In this document: positions 8,213 through 17,230 of the stretch, piece after piece
Layout of the letters: every line of letters begins with the position of its first letter
Position numbering within the stretch: the first letter of the stretch is position 1
From: Nostoc sp. LPT
GTDB taxonomy: Bacteria; Cyanobacteriota; Cyanobacteriia; Cyanobacteriales; Nostocaceae
Direction of reading: 5' to 3'
Assembly (NCBI RefSeq): GCF_017115165.1
Contig: NZ_JABXKF010000178.1
Location: forward strand, 1-58,180
DNA: 58,180 nucleotides
Made by a program: the position numbers and the translations under genes
Notes under the pieces: model-generated
Database searches by the model: none
What the model saw: the letters and a program-made list of their open reading frames with translations, nothing else
Told to the model about the DNA's origin: nothing

Positions 8213-8725
8213 CTTCCAACTCCCTTCAATAGGCAAATTATTTATTGGGTAGCAAGCCATACCAATGACTACCCTATGCAGACATCAGAGTAGCCTTTAA
8301 ATCAACATTTTTAACGCGGTGGAAATACTGAAATGATCCACATCTAAGACTTAATGGGTAAGAATTTTCCACATATATGTCTTTCTGTTTTTCAGGTATA
8401 GTTTTCCCTTTAAGGTTTAGTAGTATTTTTGTACTAAGATAAATATACCTAAACTAATCTCCTCTGTCAAGATAATCCTTCATGCAATAATGTCTTTGGA
8501 TCTTGTAGAGACAGAATCGGAAATTCAAAGTCTTTAATTAAAAAACTATTAGAAGCTTGCAGCCACAGTGATTTATTATTTAGGAGACTGCTGTGGTATA
8601 TGTTACTTTTTGTAAAGAAAATCTAAAAGAATTAACCCTAGTAGAAGTGTGGTTGCAGTAAGGCGAGATAATAGACTTAATCATCCTAATTGATACAAGC
8701 ACAGTCCTAGACTTTTGTGATATCA
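8213..8725. other. Divergent intergenic region, coiled-coil genes and sphR
   Basis: About 510 bp between divergent transcription units, AT-rich, with no credible ORF. It must carry both promoters. I looked for tandem TTAACC-type Pho boxes before sphR and found only a single ATTAACC near 8631, too little to call. Confidence 0.4.
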
Positions 8726-9478
8726 ATGTATACCAGTGAATCGACCAAATATTCTGCCAGAACGGACATTGGACAAACCAGCCGTATTCTAGTAGTAGAA
8801 GATGAAGAATTAATCCAGGAAATGCTAGCTGTAGCTCTGGAAGAAGAAGGTTACGGGGTGATAACTGCCCCCGATGGGCGGTCTGCTATAGAGTATCTCA
8901 AAAGTTTTGAAACCAATTCAGGGGAACTTCCCTTTGATCTGGTCATTCTTGATTTAATGCTGCCGCAAATTAATGGGCTAGATATTTGCCGTTTGCTACG
9001 TCATCAAGGCAACCCAGTACCGATTTTAATGCTCAGTGCTAAGGGTAGTGAAACTGACCGTGTTTTGGGGTTAGAGGTGGGTGCAGATGACTACCTGACC
9101 AAACCCTTTAGTATGCGCGAGTTAGTTGCTCGTTGTCGCGCTTTACTCCGCCGCCAACGCCTAAGTAATTTGCCACAAATACCTGTATTAAAATTTAAGG
9201 ATGTCTCCTTGAATCCCCAAGAATGTCGCGTGCTGGTTCGTGGTCAAGAAGTGAGTCTTTCTCCCAAAGAGTTCCGCTTGCTGGAACTGTTTATGAGTTA
9301 CGCTCGCCGGGTATGGTCACGGGAACAATTGCTCGATCAGGTTTGGGGGCCGGATTTTGTCGGCGATAGTAAAACTGTAGACGTTCACATTCGGTGGTTG
9401 CGCGAAAAATTGGAGCAAGACCCCAGTCATCCCGAATATATTGTGACTGTAAGAGGTTTTGGCTATAGGTTTGGATAA
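8726..9478 (+). CDS. sphR: phosphate-responsive OmpR-family response regulator
   Basis: About 250 residues: receiver domain (acidic pocket VVEDEE, phospho-acceptor Asp in VILDLMLP, conserved Lys in YLTKPFS) then a winged-helix OmpR/PhoB output domain ending RGFGYRFG. In the cyanobacterial Pho system SphR binds Pho boxes when phosphate is short. Identification as SphR rests on the sphS and phoU genes that follow directly. ATG at 8726 is preferred; a GTG three codons upstream (8717) is an alternative. Neither has a clear ribosome binding site. Confidence 0.9.
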   Translation: MYTSESTKYSARTDIGQTSRILVVEDEELIQEMLAVALEEEGYGVITAPDGRSAIEYLKSFETNSGELPFDLVILDLMLPQINGLDICRLLRHQGNPVPILMLSAKGSETDRVLGLEVGADDYLTKPFSMRELVARCRALLRRQRLSNLPQIPVLKFKDVSLNPQECRVLVRGQEVSLSPKEFRLLELFMSYARRVWSREQLLDQVWGPDFVGDSKTVDVHIRWLREKLEQDPSHPEYIVTVRGFGYRFG

Positions 9479-9490
9479 TTAGTTGGGATA

Positions 9491-9527
9491 GTTGTTAGTT
9501 TTTAGTAGTCACCAAAAAACTAACAAC
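9491..9527 (+). promoter_or_regulatory. 13-bp hairpin between sphR and sphS
   Basis: GTTGTTAGTTTTT at 9491-9503 and AAAAACTAACAAC at 9515-9527 are exact complements with an 11-base loop. The stem ends four bases before the sphS ATG at 9532, so it covers the place where a ribosome binding site would be. It could hold down sphS translation relative to sphR or cause partial termination. Confidence 0.6.
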
Positions 9528-9531
9528 TCAA

Positions 9532-10851
9532 ATGCTTTTATTGGGATTTTTTCTGGGTTTAACGGTAGGCATTGGGTTTTGGGTTTGGCAACAGGTTCAA
9601 CTTAACCACTACCTGGGGCGTTTACTCCGACCGTTAACCTCGCATTCTTACAAGATGGGACTGCTGCTGATTCCTGGGTTGCGGCAGGAAATAGCGATGG
9701 TGAAACAGCAGCGGCAAGATTTGCAGCAGTCGTTGCAAACTTACCAAGACCTGCTAGATTTTGCACCTGTGGGATATTTGCAGGTGGATGAGGAAAATCA
9801 ACTGCTGTGGTGTAATCGACAGGCGCAGGAAATTTTGTATCTGCAAAGGTGGCAACCAGAACAAGTACGCTTGTTATTGGAGTTGGTAAGGTCTTATGAA
9901 CTCGACCATTTAATTGAGCAAACTCGTGATTTGCAAAAACCACAAACGGGAGAATGGATATTTCATCCATCTTGTGATGATGCAGCAGAGATGGCAACAA
10001 TCAAATCTCTAGCTTTGCGTGCTTCTAGCTTGCCTTTACCCAATGGACAAGTGGGAGTCTTTTTAGAAAATCGTCAACCCCTATTAGATATAAATCAAGC
10101 ACGCGATCGCTCTTTTTCTGATCTAGCACACGAACTCAGAACGCCGCTAACTTCGATTCGCTTAGTTGTAGAAACTTTACAAATCCGCTTGGAACCACCT
10201 TTAAATCGTTGGGTTAACCGCCTCATGCAAGAAGTTGACCGGCTGATTAACTTGGTGCAAAGCTGGTTAGACCTCACCCAAATGGAAGCAAACCCAAATA
10301 TGCAATTGCAAGCCAAAGCTGTAGAATTGCGATCGCTCATTACATCTGTTTGGGAAACACTAGAACCCTTAGCACAGCGTCAACATCTGTCTTTTTCTTA
10401 TTCTGGCCCAGAAAATCTTTGGATTAAAGCAGATAAAGCCCGGATTTACCAGGTTTTTCTCAACTTGCTAGACAATAGCATTAAGTACAGTCCTCCTGGT
10501 ACAAGCATTTACGTTGAAGCGAAAATCTTATCAACAAAGGATAATGATCCTGCTTCCCCAATTTTGGAAATAAGTCTTATTGATTCTGGAGTTGGCTTTT
10601 CGGAGGCAGATTTACCCCACGTTTTTGAGCGATTTTATCGAGGAGATAAAGCGCGAACTCATTCTCCCCAAGATAGTAACTCCATAGGAGCGATCGTTGG
10701 TAATGGATTAGGATTAGCGATCATTGAGCAAATTCTAATTGCCCACGGTGGTTCAATCAAAGCGATGAACCATCCAGAAACTGGTGGTGCGTGGATGCAA
10801 CTCCAATTTCCGGAAGTTATGGCGAACTCCTTAAGCCAAGACTATAGTTAG
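9532..10851 (+). CDS. sphS: phosphate-sensing sensor histidine kinase
   Basis: 439 residues. One N-terminal hydrophobic segment (about 1-20, LLLGFFLGLTVGIGFWVW), a PAS-like region (about 70-185), a HisKA domain with phospho-acceptor His200 in FSDLAHELRTPL, and an HATPase domain (N box NLLDNSIKYSP, G boxes DSGVGF and GNGLGLAI). It should autophosphorylate and pass phosphate to SphR. The single short membrane anchor matches SphS of other cyanobacteria, where the N-terminal region rather than a periplasmic sensor is needed for control. Position between sphR and phoU supports the name. Confidence 0.92.
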   Translation: MLLLGFFLGLTVGIGFWVWQQVQLNHYLGRLLRPLTSHSYKMGLLLIPGLRQEIAMVKQQRQDLQQSLQTYQDLLDFAPVGYLQVDEENQLLWCNRQAQEILYLQRWQPEQVRLLLELVRSYELDHLIEQTRDLQKPQTGEWIFHPSCDDAAEMATIKSLALRASSLPLPNGQVGVFLENRQPLLDINQARDRSFSDLAHELRTPLTSIRLVVETLQIRLEPPLNRWVNRLMQEVDRLINLVQSWLDLTQMEANPNMQLQAKAVELRSLITSVWETLEPLAQRQHLSFSYSGPENLWIKADKARIYQVFLNLLDNSIKYSPPGTSIYVEAKILSTKDNDPASPILEISLIDSGVGFSEADLPHVFERFYRGDKARTHSPQDSNSIGAIVGNGLGLAIIEQILIAHGGSIKAMNHPETGGAWMQLQFPEVMANSLSQDYS

Positions 10852-10880
10852 TAATATTCTTCACCTTTAAGACAACAAGT

Positions 10881-11549
10881 GTGAAAGCCATCGATTATAC
10901 TCCCAATCCTCAAAGACCACAACTCGCACGCGCCATTAGGCGCTTAGAACGGGATGTATTACGCATGGGTGCCTTGGTAGAACAATCATTTCGCCTCAGC
11001 CACCAAGCGTTATTTGCTCGTAACTTAACAGCAGCTGAGGAACTCCCCCGATTAGATAAAAAGATCGATCGCTTTTATAGACAAATCGAATCAGACTGTA
11101 CGGCGATTATGACGCTACAAGCGCCTACAGCCCCCGATTTGCGCTGCTTGAGTGCCTTTATGCAGCTGGTGCGAGACTTAGAGCGCATTGGCGATTATGC
11201 TGAGGATTTAGCTGAGATTGCGATTAAAATTTTTCCTTACGCGCCTCATACGTCAATGCCCGACATTGAAGCTATGTCCCTTCACGCGCAGGCGATGCTA
11301 GCAACTAGCTTAAAGGCTTTGGGGGATTTTGATGAAGCTGGTGGACGCCGTTTAAAGCATCTGGATGATACTGTAGACGATGCCTATGATCGCGTTTATC
11401 AGACTTTAGCCCAACAACGGGATGTGCCTGGTGTAGTCGAGCCAATTATACTGCTGGCGCTGGCAATTCGTTGTCTGGAACGCATGGCAGATCACGCTAC
11501 GAATATCGGTCAAAGGGTAGCATATATTGTCACTGGTCAACGTTCCTAA
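10881..11549 (+). CDS. phoU: PhoU-family phosphate signalling regulator
   Basis: 222 residues forming the two repeated three-helix PhoU units; the metal-binding motifs are recognisable as RDLERIGDYAEDLAE near 95 and RCLERMADHATNIG near 200. PhoU proteins (SphU in Synechocystis) keep the kinase silent while phosphate is plentiful. GTG start at 10881, 29 bp after sphS, so all three genes probably form one operon. A hairpin at 11566-11609 closes the unit. Confidence 0.95.
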   Translation: MKAIDYTPNPQRPQLARAIRRLERDVLRMGALVEQSFRLSHQALFARNLTAAEELPRLDKKIDRFYRQIESDCTAIMTLQAPTAPDLRCLSAFMQLVRDLERIGDYAEDLAEIAIKIFPYAPHTSMPDIEAMSLHAQAMLATSLKALGDFDEAGGRRLKHLDDTVDDAYDRVYQTLAQQRDVPGVVEPIILLALAIRCLERMADHATNIGQRVAYIVTGQRS

Positions 11550-11980
11550 TTGATATGCCGCCCAAATCCCTGACTTCTACCCTCCGGGTATCTGCAAGAA
11601 GTCGGGGATCTAAATCCAGCGATTTAGTAAGCGCCATTCCACCCTACTATCTTCATAGATTATTTGCGCCTCCATACTTACTTAGGCTTCAGAAAATACC
11701 AAATAATTAAAAATAAGTTAATTCAATATTTTACTAAAAGCTTACCTATTCTTAAACTTACACAATTAAAGTAACAAATAAATAAATAAAAATTTTGGTT
11801 ATATCTCACTGATAGATACCATAAGCAAAAGTTATTGTTATCAGAATATTTTAAATTAGTCCCTAGCTCTGATTGAAAAGAATAGACTTTCAGATATATA
11901 GGTGATTGTTAATACAAATTATTAGAGTTTCTTAATCATTTAAATAGCAAGATTCCCTGATAATTATGTAGTTACGATTA
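11550..11980. other. Intergenic region between phoU and the Crp-type regulator
   Basis: 431 bp. It contains the palindromic element at 11566-11609 and then AT-rich sequence. No gene is seen. Confidence 0.5.
11566..11609 (+). terminator. Hairpin downstream of phoU, possible terminator or dispersed palindrome
   Basis: ATCCCTGACTTCT at 11566-11578 pairs with AGAAGTCGGGGAT at 11597-11609 (one T-G pair) around an 18-base loop that itself contains CCTCCGGG. There is no T-run, so it may be a repeat rather than a classic terminator. Its place just after the last gene of the operon suits an end-of-transcript structure. Confidence 0.45.
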
Positions 11981-12607
11981 ATGATGTGTTTCCCAAGTTC
12001 TACTTCAAATTCTGCTGTGTCAAATAGCTCTGCCTTGGGCAGACAATTACCTCAGCAGATATTTAACCGTCGGGAGGTAATTCCACCTCACAATGATGTA
12101 CTTTGGCGGATTGAATACGGTGCAGTTCGTACCTTAACGTGGAGTGAAGATGGAACATTCATCACTCTCGGTTATTGGGGATTAGGAGATCTGATTGGCT
12201 ATCCTTTGTCTAGAGTCAAGCCCTACCAAATTGAATGTCTCACGGGTGTGGAAGTAAGCATTGTGCCACCTCATTTGTGGCATCAGGATATTAATGCTTT
12301 GTTATCTCATATTCAACAAGTAGAGGATCTACTAAGCATTGTGCATCGAAAACCAATTTCGCTACGCTTATGGCAGTTTTTAGTCTGGTTAAGTGAAAAA
12401 TTTGGCCGTGACGTAGATAAGGGCAAGCTAATTGATTTAAATGTTACCCATCAAGATATTGCTGAAGTCTTAAATACTACGCGAGTAACAGTTACCCGAC
12501 TCCTACAGCAGTTAGAGGAAGAAGGAACAGTTTTACGTCACAAACGCCGCATTATTTTGCGCTTACCAAAGAAATTAATTAAAAATTATAGTTCAGCAGT
12601 ATGCTAA
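11981..12607 (+). CDS. Crp/Fnr-family transcriptional regulator
   Basis: 208 residues: a degenerate cyclic-nucleotide-type beta-barrel (about 25-115), a dimer helix, and a C-terminal winged helix with the recognition region VTHQDIAEVLNTTRVTVTRL. The barrel lacks an obvious phosphate-binding cassette, so it may not bind cAMP. Similar regulators in cyanobacteria include NtcA and CysR, but the sequence does not let me choose. The gene is 131 bp upstream of the porin on the same strand, so it may control that porin. Confidence 0.85.
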   Translation: MMCFPSSTSNSAVSNSSALGRQLPQQIFNRREVIPPHNDVLWRIEYGAVRTLTWSEDGTFITLGYWGLGDLIGYPLSRVKPYQIECLTGVEVSIVPPHLWHQDINALLSHIQQVEDLLSIVHRKPISLRLWQFLVWLSEKFGRDVDKGKLIDLNVTHQDIAEVLNTTRVTVTRLLQQLEEEGTVLRHKRRIILRLPKKLIKNYSSAVC

Positions 12608-12615
12608 CTAATTGC

Positions 12616-12644
12616 TTGTAATAATCACAGGATAAAGGTATAAT
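12616..12644 (+). promoter_or_regulatory. sigma-70 type promoter of the porin gene
   Basis: TTGTAA at 12616-12621 and a perfect TATAAT at 12639-12644 are separated by 17 bp. Transcription would begin near 12651, giving an 88-base leader before the porin ATG at 12739. Confidence 0.7.
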
Positions 12645-12738
12645 CGTTGCTGTGATTGTGTGTGAAATCCACAAAACAGAAGTGCTTAAAGCATTTTCTC
12701 ATGACTGGATTATTGTAGGTGTGAGTGAAATTAAAAAC

Positions 12739-14418
12739 ATGACAAAACGATTCTGGAATCTTTTTAAGGTTAGTCCGATTGTATTAGCTGCTACATTTTT
12801 CCTTGCTAATAGTGCCTTAGCTGCTGAAGTCAATGAACAGATAACAAATGTTGAGCAGTTATCTGAAACTCAAGAGTCTAACGACATGAGTCAGGTGACA
12901 TCAGTTTCTCAGTTTTCGGATGTGCAGCCTACAGATTGGGCATTCCAAGCTTTACAATCTCTAGTTGAGCGCTACGGCTGTATTGCAGGTTATCCTAACA
13001 GTACCTATCGTGGGAACCGTGCTTTAACCCGTTATGAATTTGCCGCAGGTTTGAATGCCTGTTTAGACCGGGTTAACGAACTGATTGCTACAGCTACTGC
13101 CGATTTGGTCAGTAAACAAGATTTAGCTACTTTACAGCGTTTACAAGAAGAATATTCTGCTGAACTAGCAACTCTGCGCGGTCGTGTTGATGGACTAGAA
13201 GCCCGCACTGCTGAGTTGGAAGCTAATCAGTTCTCCACTACCACCAAGTTGGTTGGAGAAGCAATTTTCGCCGTATCTGATGTTTTTGGCGACACTAGAG
13301 CAGTTCCTGGTGGTGCTCCTACTCAAGACTTGAATTATAACACCACTTTTAGCGATCGCGTTCGTTTGAACTTGTTGAGCAATTTCACTGGTACAGACCA
13401 GTTGCAAGTCCGCTTGACTGCTAACAATACCATTTCTAATGTTGGTAGCGTTGTTGGTGGTGTTGCAACCGGTACTGGTACTAACATGAGCCGCTTGTCT
13501 TTTGATGGAGATAACGGCAACGCTGTTTTTATTGATAAAATCAACTACGCTTTCAACTTTTCTGACGCGGTGCGTGTCAAAGTTGACGCTACTGGTGGTG
13601 AATTATGGGAAAACGTAAACGCCTTCAACCCTGACTTTGCAAGCTCTGCTAGAGGTGCGCTCTCTCGCTATGGACGTTTTAGCCCGATTTACCGTCAAGG
13701 TCAAAATTCTGCGGCTTTGACTGTTACTTTAAATCCTAACAAAGCTATCAGTTTGACTGGTGCTTATTTAGCACCTTCAAGTGGAGCTGGTAATATCTTT
13801 GGTGCTAATAATCCCGGTCTTAATAATGGGCTGTTGAATGGTGATAGCACCATCTTCGGTCAATTAACTTTCAAACCCAGCAAAGCCTTCAATATTGGTC
13901 TAACCTATGCCCATAGTTACTTCGCTGGCAATGCAGCTAACAGTCTCTTCCAAGGAACAGGTAGCGCTTTTGCCAATAATCCCTTTGGGGGTGGTACTCG
14001 CACTGAATCCAATAACTACGGTGTAGAAGCTACCTTTCAACTTGGCTCTACCTTGGCTATTAGTGGTTGGGGGGGTTATACAACTGCTGATGCTCTTACT
14101 GGTGCTAATGCGGGTGCAGATGCAGATGTTTGGTACTGGGCTGGATCGCTTGCTTTAAAAGACTTTGGTGGAGAAGGCAACGTTTTAGGTGTGATCTTTG
14201 GTCAACCACCCAGAGTTACTGGTGGTAGTATCAAAAATGTCGCCGGCAATACTACCTTCGACGACAGTACTTCTTATCACTTAGAGGGTCTTTACAAATA
14301 CAATATTTCCGATAATATTCAGGTAACACCTGGCTTGTTGGTAATCTTCAATCCAGAGCACAACGAGGCTAACGACACTGAATATGTAGGTACTCTACGT
14401 ACTACCTTCACCTTCTAA
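12739..14418 (+). CDS. SLH-domain outer membrane porin (iron uptake porin/OprB type)
   Basis: About 559 residues from the ATG at 12739; the frame is open upstream, but MTKRFWNLF begins a clear signal peptide ending near SALAAEV. Next comes an SLH domain (FSDVQPTDWAFQALQSL through ALTRYEFAAGL, about 55-115) that anchors to peptidoglycan-linked polymer, a short coiled coil (about 130-175), then a beta-barrel ending in the aromatic F typical of outer membrane proteins (TTFTF). Likely a general or iron-related porin of the cyanobacterial outer membrane. Strong promoter at 12616 and terminator at 14457 make it a single-gene transcript. Confidence 0.95.
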   Translation: MTKRFWNLFKVSPIVLAATFFLANSALAAEVNEQITNVEQLSETQESNDMSQVTSVSQFSDVQPTDWAFQALQSLVERYGCIAGYPNSTYRGNRALTRYEFAAGLNACLDRVNELIATATADLVSKQDLATLQRLQEEYSAELATLRGRVDGLEARTAELEANQFSTTTKLVGEAIFAVSDVFGDTRAVPGGAPTQDLNYNTTFSDRVRLNLLSNFTGTDQLQVRLTANNTISNVGSVVGGVATGTGTNMSRLSFDGDNGNAVFIDKINYAFNFSDAVRVKVDATGGELWENVNAFNPDFASSARGALSRYGRFSPIYRQGQNSAALTVTLNPNKAISLTGAYLAPSSGAGNIFGANNPGLNNGLLNGDSTIFGQLTFKPSKAFNIGLTYAHSYFAGNAANSLFQGTGSAFANNPFGGGTRTESNNYGVEATFQLGSTLAISGWGGYTTADALTGANAGADADVWYWAGSLALKDFGGEGNVLGVIFGQPPRVTGGSIKNVAGNTTFDDSTSYHLEGLYKYNISDNIQVTPGLLVIFNPEHNEANDTEYVGTLRTTFTF

Positions 14419-14456
14419 AATTGGTGATGAAATATAAGGCTCAGAATTAGATAAAC

Positions 14457-14482
14457 AAAACCCCACCTAAAAGTGGGGTTTT
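14457..14482 (+). terminator. rho-independent terminator of the porin gene
   Basis: AAAACCCCAC, loop CTAAAA, GTGGGGTTTT: a perfect 10-bp stem ending in T residues, 38 bp after the porin stop. It also lies just past the end of the minus-strand gene at 14501 and may serve both. Confidence 0.92.
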
Positions 14483-14500
14483 ATTTAGGAAGAAAATGAG

Positions 14501-14761
14501 CTATGTAGGATTATAATCTGGCTGATTGGATATATCTTTTGGGGGGCGATCGCTACTCCAAGCCCACCACACAGAACCACAGTGACAGTAGTAGAACTCT
14601 TGCCATTTGCGACGACGGTCTTCTGTAAGTACAGGCGATCGCCGATTTAGCCAAACTTTTTCAGCTTCTAGGCTACTTGAGTGGCAGTTAGGACAGCAAA
14701 AATTGTATGCATGTATTGCCTTATTTGTCCATTCAGGTGGGAGGGTAGCAAAAGCGTCCAT
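14501..14761 (-). CDS. small zinc-ribbon-like protein of unknown function
   Basis: 86 residues with two cysteine pairs, CCPNC near residue 22 and CHC near 59, spaced like a zinc ribbon. Trp-rich C-terminal half (VWWAWSSD). Not assigned to a named family here. Convergent with the porin; both end on the shared hairpin. Start ATG at 14761. Confidence 0.65.
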   Translation of the reverse strand: MDAFATLPPEWTNKAIHAYNFCCPNCHSSSLEAEKVWLNRRSPVLTEDRRRKWQEFYYCHCGSVWWAWSSDRPPKDISNQPDYNPT

Positions 14762-15099
14762 GTAGTTACAAATATAGTCTTAATGGCAAGCCAAAACTTT
14801 GAGGTTTTGAATTTAGCGGCAAACGAATACTATAAAATACCGCTACACTATCAAACTGCTTCATCAATATTTTTATGGCTCGATCTGAATTTATTCAAGA
14901 CTGCCAAAGCATCCATAAATCAAAGGTTAACATGAAAACTTTATTTTTTACACACCTAGTACGCTACGGCGTAAATAGAGCAACCATTTAAAATCCTTAA
15001 AAAGCCCATTCCATAATACTTTTGACTTTTGACTTTTAACTTTTGACTTCCGCCTTGCGGTACTAGTTACTATGCACATTATGGCTAATAATTAAATTT
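14762..15099. other. Intergenic region with heptad repeats
   Basis: 338 bp, AT-rich, with a run of GACTTTT-type heptads at about 15019-15050. No gene is supported. Confidence 0.5.
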
Positions 15100-15705
15100 A
15101 TGGAGCCAAATGTTGAAATTCGCCGTTTGTTAGATGTAATGCCAGCTTCTGGTCGGATGACGACAAAAATCGTTAGTAAGCCAGAGCAAGCAAAAGTGAT
15201 TGATGCTTCCTTTCCCCAACCCTGGAACCAAGCGCGACCGATATATATTAATTTTGATTTGTGGCGTCGCTTGCCAAAGCCGCAACGAGACTTGCTGCTG
15301 TTGCAAATGGTTAGCTGGTTGACGGGGGTGAAGTGGTTTAAACCCGACATTTATCAAGGCGTGGTGTTAGCTGGGCTGTTAGGCGGATTCTTGGAAGCAG
15401 CACAGTCAGATGTAGTAGGCGTTGCTGTCGCTGGGGGATTAAGTGCGATCGCTGCTTGGAGGATCTGGCGCACTAATAAATCTCAAGAGTCAGAGTTAAA
15501 TGCCGATGCCGCCGCAATTAAGATAGCACAACGGCGCGGTTATTCAGAAGCTGAAGCAGCACAGCATCTGTTATCTGCAATTGAAGCAGTAGCCAAAATT
15601 GAAGGGCGTTCCAGTTTCAATTTTACTGAGTTGATTCGTTGCCAAAACTTACGAGCGATCGCAGGTTTATCACCAGTAGGTATACCAGAAAGTTATGATA
15701 AGTAG
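15100..15705 (+). CDS. DUF3318 family protein
   Basis: 201 residues of a family found in cyanobacteria. An N-terminal region beginning with EIRRLLDVMPASGRM, then FDLWRRLPKPQRDLLLLQMVSW, two adjacent hydrophobic stretches at about 83-120 (GVVLAGLLGGFLEAA and VGVAVAGGLSAIAAWRIW), and an Ala-rich C-terminal helix with ELNADAAAIKIAQRRGYS. Probably a membrane-associated protein with a metalloprotease-like fold remnant, but function is unknown. A second member lies at 41744-42388. Confidence 0.8.
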   Translation: MEPNVEIRRLLDVMPASGRMTTKIVSKPEQAKVIDASFPQPWNQARPIYINFDLWRRLPKPQRDLLLLQMVSWLTGVKWFKPDIYQGVVLAGLLGGFLEAAQSDVVGVAVAGGLSAIAAWRIWRTNKSQESELNADAAAIKIAQRRGYSEAEAAQHLLSAIEAVAKIEGRSSFNFTELIRCQNLRAIAGLSPVGIPESYDK

Positions 15706-16118
15706 AATAAATGTCTTTGCTATCCATTTGTAGCAACATTTAAAGTCAAAGGTGTTTATATGGAGTTTTTGAGAGCGTTCAATCAAAAACCTCTAAATTT
15801 TCAGATGAGGTTTTGGTCTTGTCTAAGCTTAATTTCTCGCTTTTTATAACTCCAGCAAGCTTTCAGTAACAACTGTAGCTTTGTGCATTTAGACCAAGAC
15901 TTCTAGTGTTTAGGCAAGAAAATGCAATCCATGAGGCTCAAACTGGCTGCAATCCATGAGGCTATTCTACACTGGAATAAGAGATGTGTGTTTAACTTAC
16001 TTAGATATCAAAAACTGGGGAGTTTTGTCATACCTTCTCGGTGTCGCTTATGAGGTTGATTACCTCGTATGGTAAAACTTAACTTAAATTCTGTCAGTTA
16101 CGAACGGAGTTGATAGGA
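15706..16118. other. Intergenic region with a 16-bp direct repeat
   Basis: 413 bp. TGCAATCCATGAGGCT occurs at 15923-15938 and again at 15948-15963, 25 bp apart. Otherwise AT-rich; nothing else was recognised. Confidence 0.5.
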
Positions 16119-16310
16119 ATGGGTACTTTAATTTTTATTGGCTTGATAGTGGTTTACGGAGGCGGGGCTTGGAAATTTTGGAATGGGTTTGGACGGACTA
16201 ATTTTAATCCAACTTTCACCAATCGGATTGGTTTATCTTTGCTATGGCCAGCTTTGTTTATTACAAATCAATCTTATCGTCGAAACTTTAGAAAGGCGTT
16301 GAAGGGCTAG
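16119..16310 (+). CDS. small membrane protein
   Basis: 63 residues from the ATG at 16119, chosen because GGAG lies nine bases upstream; a TTG three codons earlier is weaker. One N-terminal hydrophobic span (LIFIGLIVVYGGGAW), then a basic tail with YRRNFRKALKG. Codon pattern and ribosome binding site support a real gene. No function can be given. A strong hairpin follows at 16378. Confidence 0.65.
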   Translation: MGTLIFIGLIVVYGGGAWKFWNGFGRTNFNPTFTNRIGLSLLWPALFITNQSYRRNFRKALKG

Positions 16311-16377
16311 GGATTACTATTAAACCTAACGTCATCCGATCTGACGGTGGCATATATCTCAAATAAATATAAGCCAA

Positions 16378-16410
16378 CAACCTCCCTTCCCTGATCGGGA
16401 AAGGAGGTTG
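16378..16410. terminator. 14-bp stem terminator between convergent genes
   Basis: CAACCTCCCTTCCC at 16378-16391 and GGGAAAGGAGGTTG at 16397-16410 pair with one mismatch around TGATC. CTGCTTTTA follows on the + strand. It lies between two convergent small genes and may stop both. Confidence 0.75.
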
Positions 16411-16491
16411 CTGCTTTTAGGAAGGAGAGGAATTAGGGAGGGATAAATGCGTTAACTGTTGGTAAAGTATTTCAGTTGATGAATTTACTAA

Positions 16492-16896
16492 TTATTTATG
16501 ATTGGTTAATAGATGGATTGCTGCACCTACAGCTGCACCATCAACAGCATTGCCAAGGGTATCTCTCTTATCACCAGTAATTACACCAGTCAATGCACTA
16601 GCCCCAGCACCGACTCCGACATCTTGAGCAGCGTTCCGGTGACTACGATTACGAGTGTTTCTCAGACCATTTGCACCATTAACGGCTGCGCCAGTCGCAC
16701 CACCCTTAACAGCATTGCCTAATACACTACCATTTCCCCTAACAGCTCCTGTTACCACATTGGTAACAGCCCCAATACCTACATCTCTTAGTACTTGGTC
16801 ATCAGCAGCAGCAGGTTTTGCCGGAACTAAGGTGACACCAGCTAAACTGGCAGCCATCAGGCTGGGTAGAAGTGTGCGCTTTAGGATATTATTCAT
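16492..16896 (-). CDS. secreted glycine-zipper-like protein
   Basis: 134 residues with a signal peptide (basic start MNNILKRTLL, hydrophobic core, cleavage near KPAAADD). The mature part is built of Gly/Ala-rich repeats, GIGAVTNVVTGAVRGNGSVL and GVGAGASALTGVITG, which are two copies of the same 35-40-residue unit and resemble glycine zippers of outer membrane or envelope proteins. AAGGT lies eight bases before the ATG. Likely periplasmic or outer-membrane associated; no specific function known. Confidence 0.75.
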   Translation of the reverse strand: MNNILKRTLLPSLMAASLAGVTLVPAKPAAADDQVLRDVGIGAVTNVVTGAVRGNGSVLGNAVKGGATGAAVNGANGLRNTRNRSHRNAAQDVGVGAGASALTGVITGDKRDTLGNAVDGAAVGAAIHLLTNHK

Positions 16897-17230
16897 TATC
16901 TTACCTTCTCAAAACATCAAACAATTAGCTAAAAACCAAAGTTACTGGAGTCGCATAAAATCTGATTTTTTTATCTGAACAACAGCAACTATATATTGTT
17001 TGAGAACATATATATAATCGCATTTGTAAAGTCATAACTGCATCTACTGAAAGCATGAATATAGATTCAGTCCATAGAGGGCCTTGCTGATTTATTAAAC
17101 TATACAAGTAATTACACCTTGACAAAAGTAACTCAATATGAGATAAAGATTTTTCCCTACTAGCAAGGGATTTCTAATGAGAAATCACGTAGTGTTTCCC
17201 CTATCTATCTAAAGATAGTTGCTAAAATAA
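16897..17230. other. Intergenic region, no feature seen
   Basis: 334 bp upstream of the glycine-zipper gene on the minus strand, AT-rich with an ATATATATA run near 17006. No ORF or hairpin worth naming. Confidence 0.4.

Noticed and set aside
14681..14935. 84-codon frame opposite the zinc-ribbon gene
   Set aside because: Overlaps the better supported minus-strand gene and runs into non-coding AT-rich DNA.
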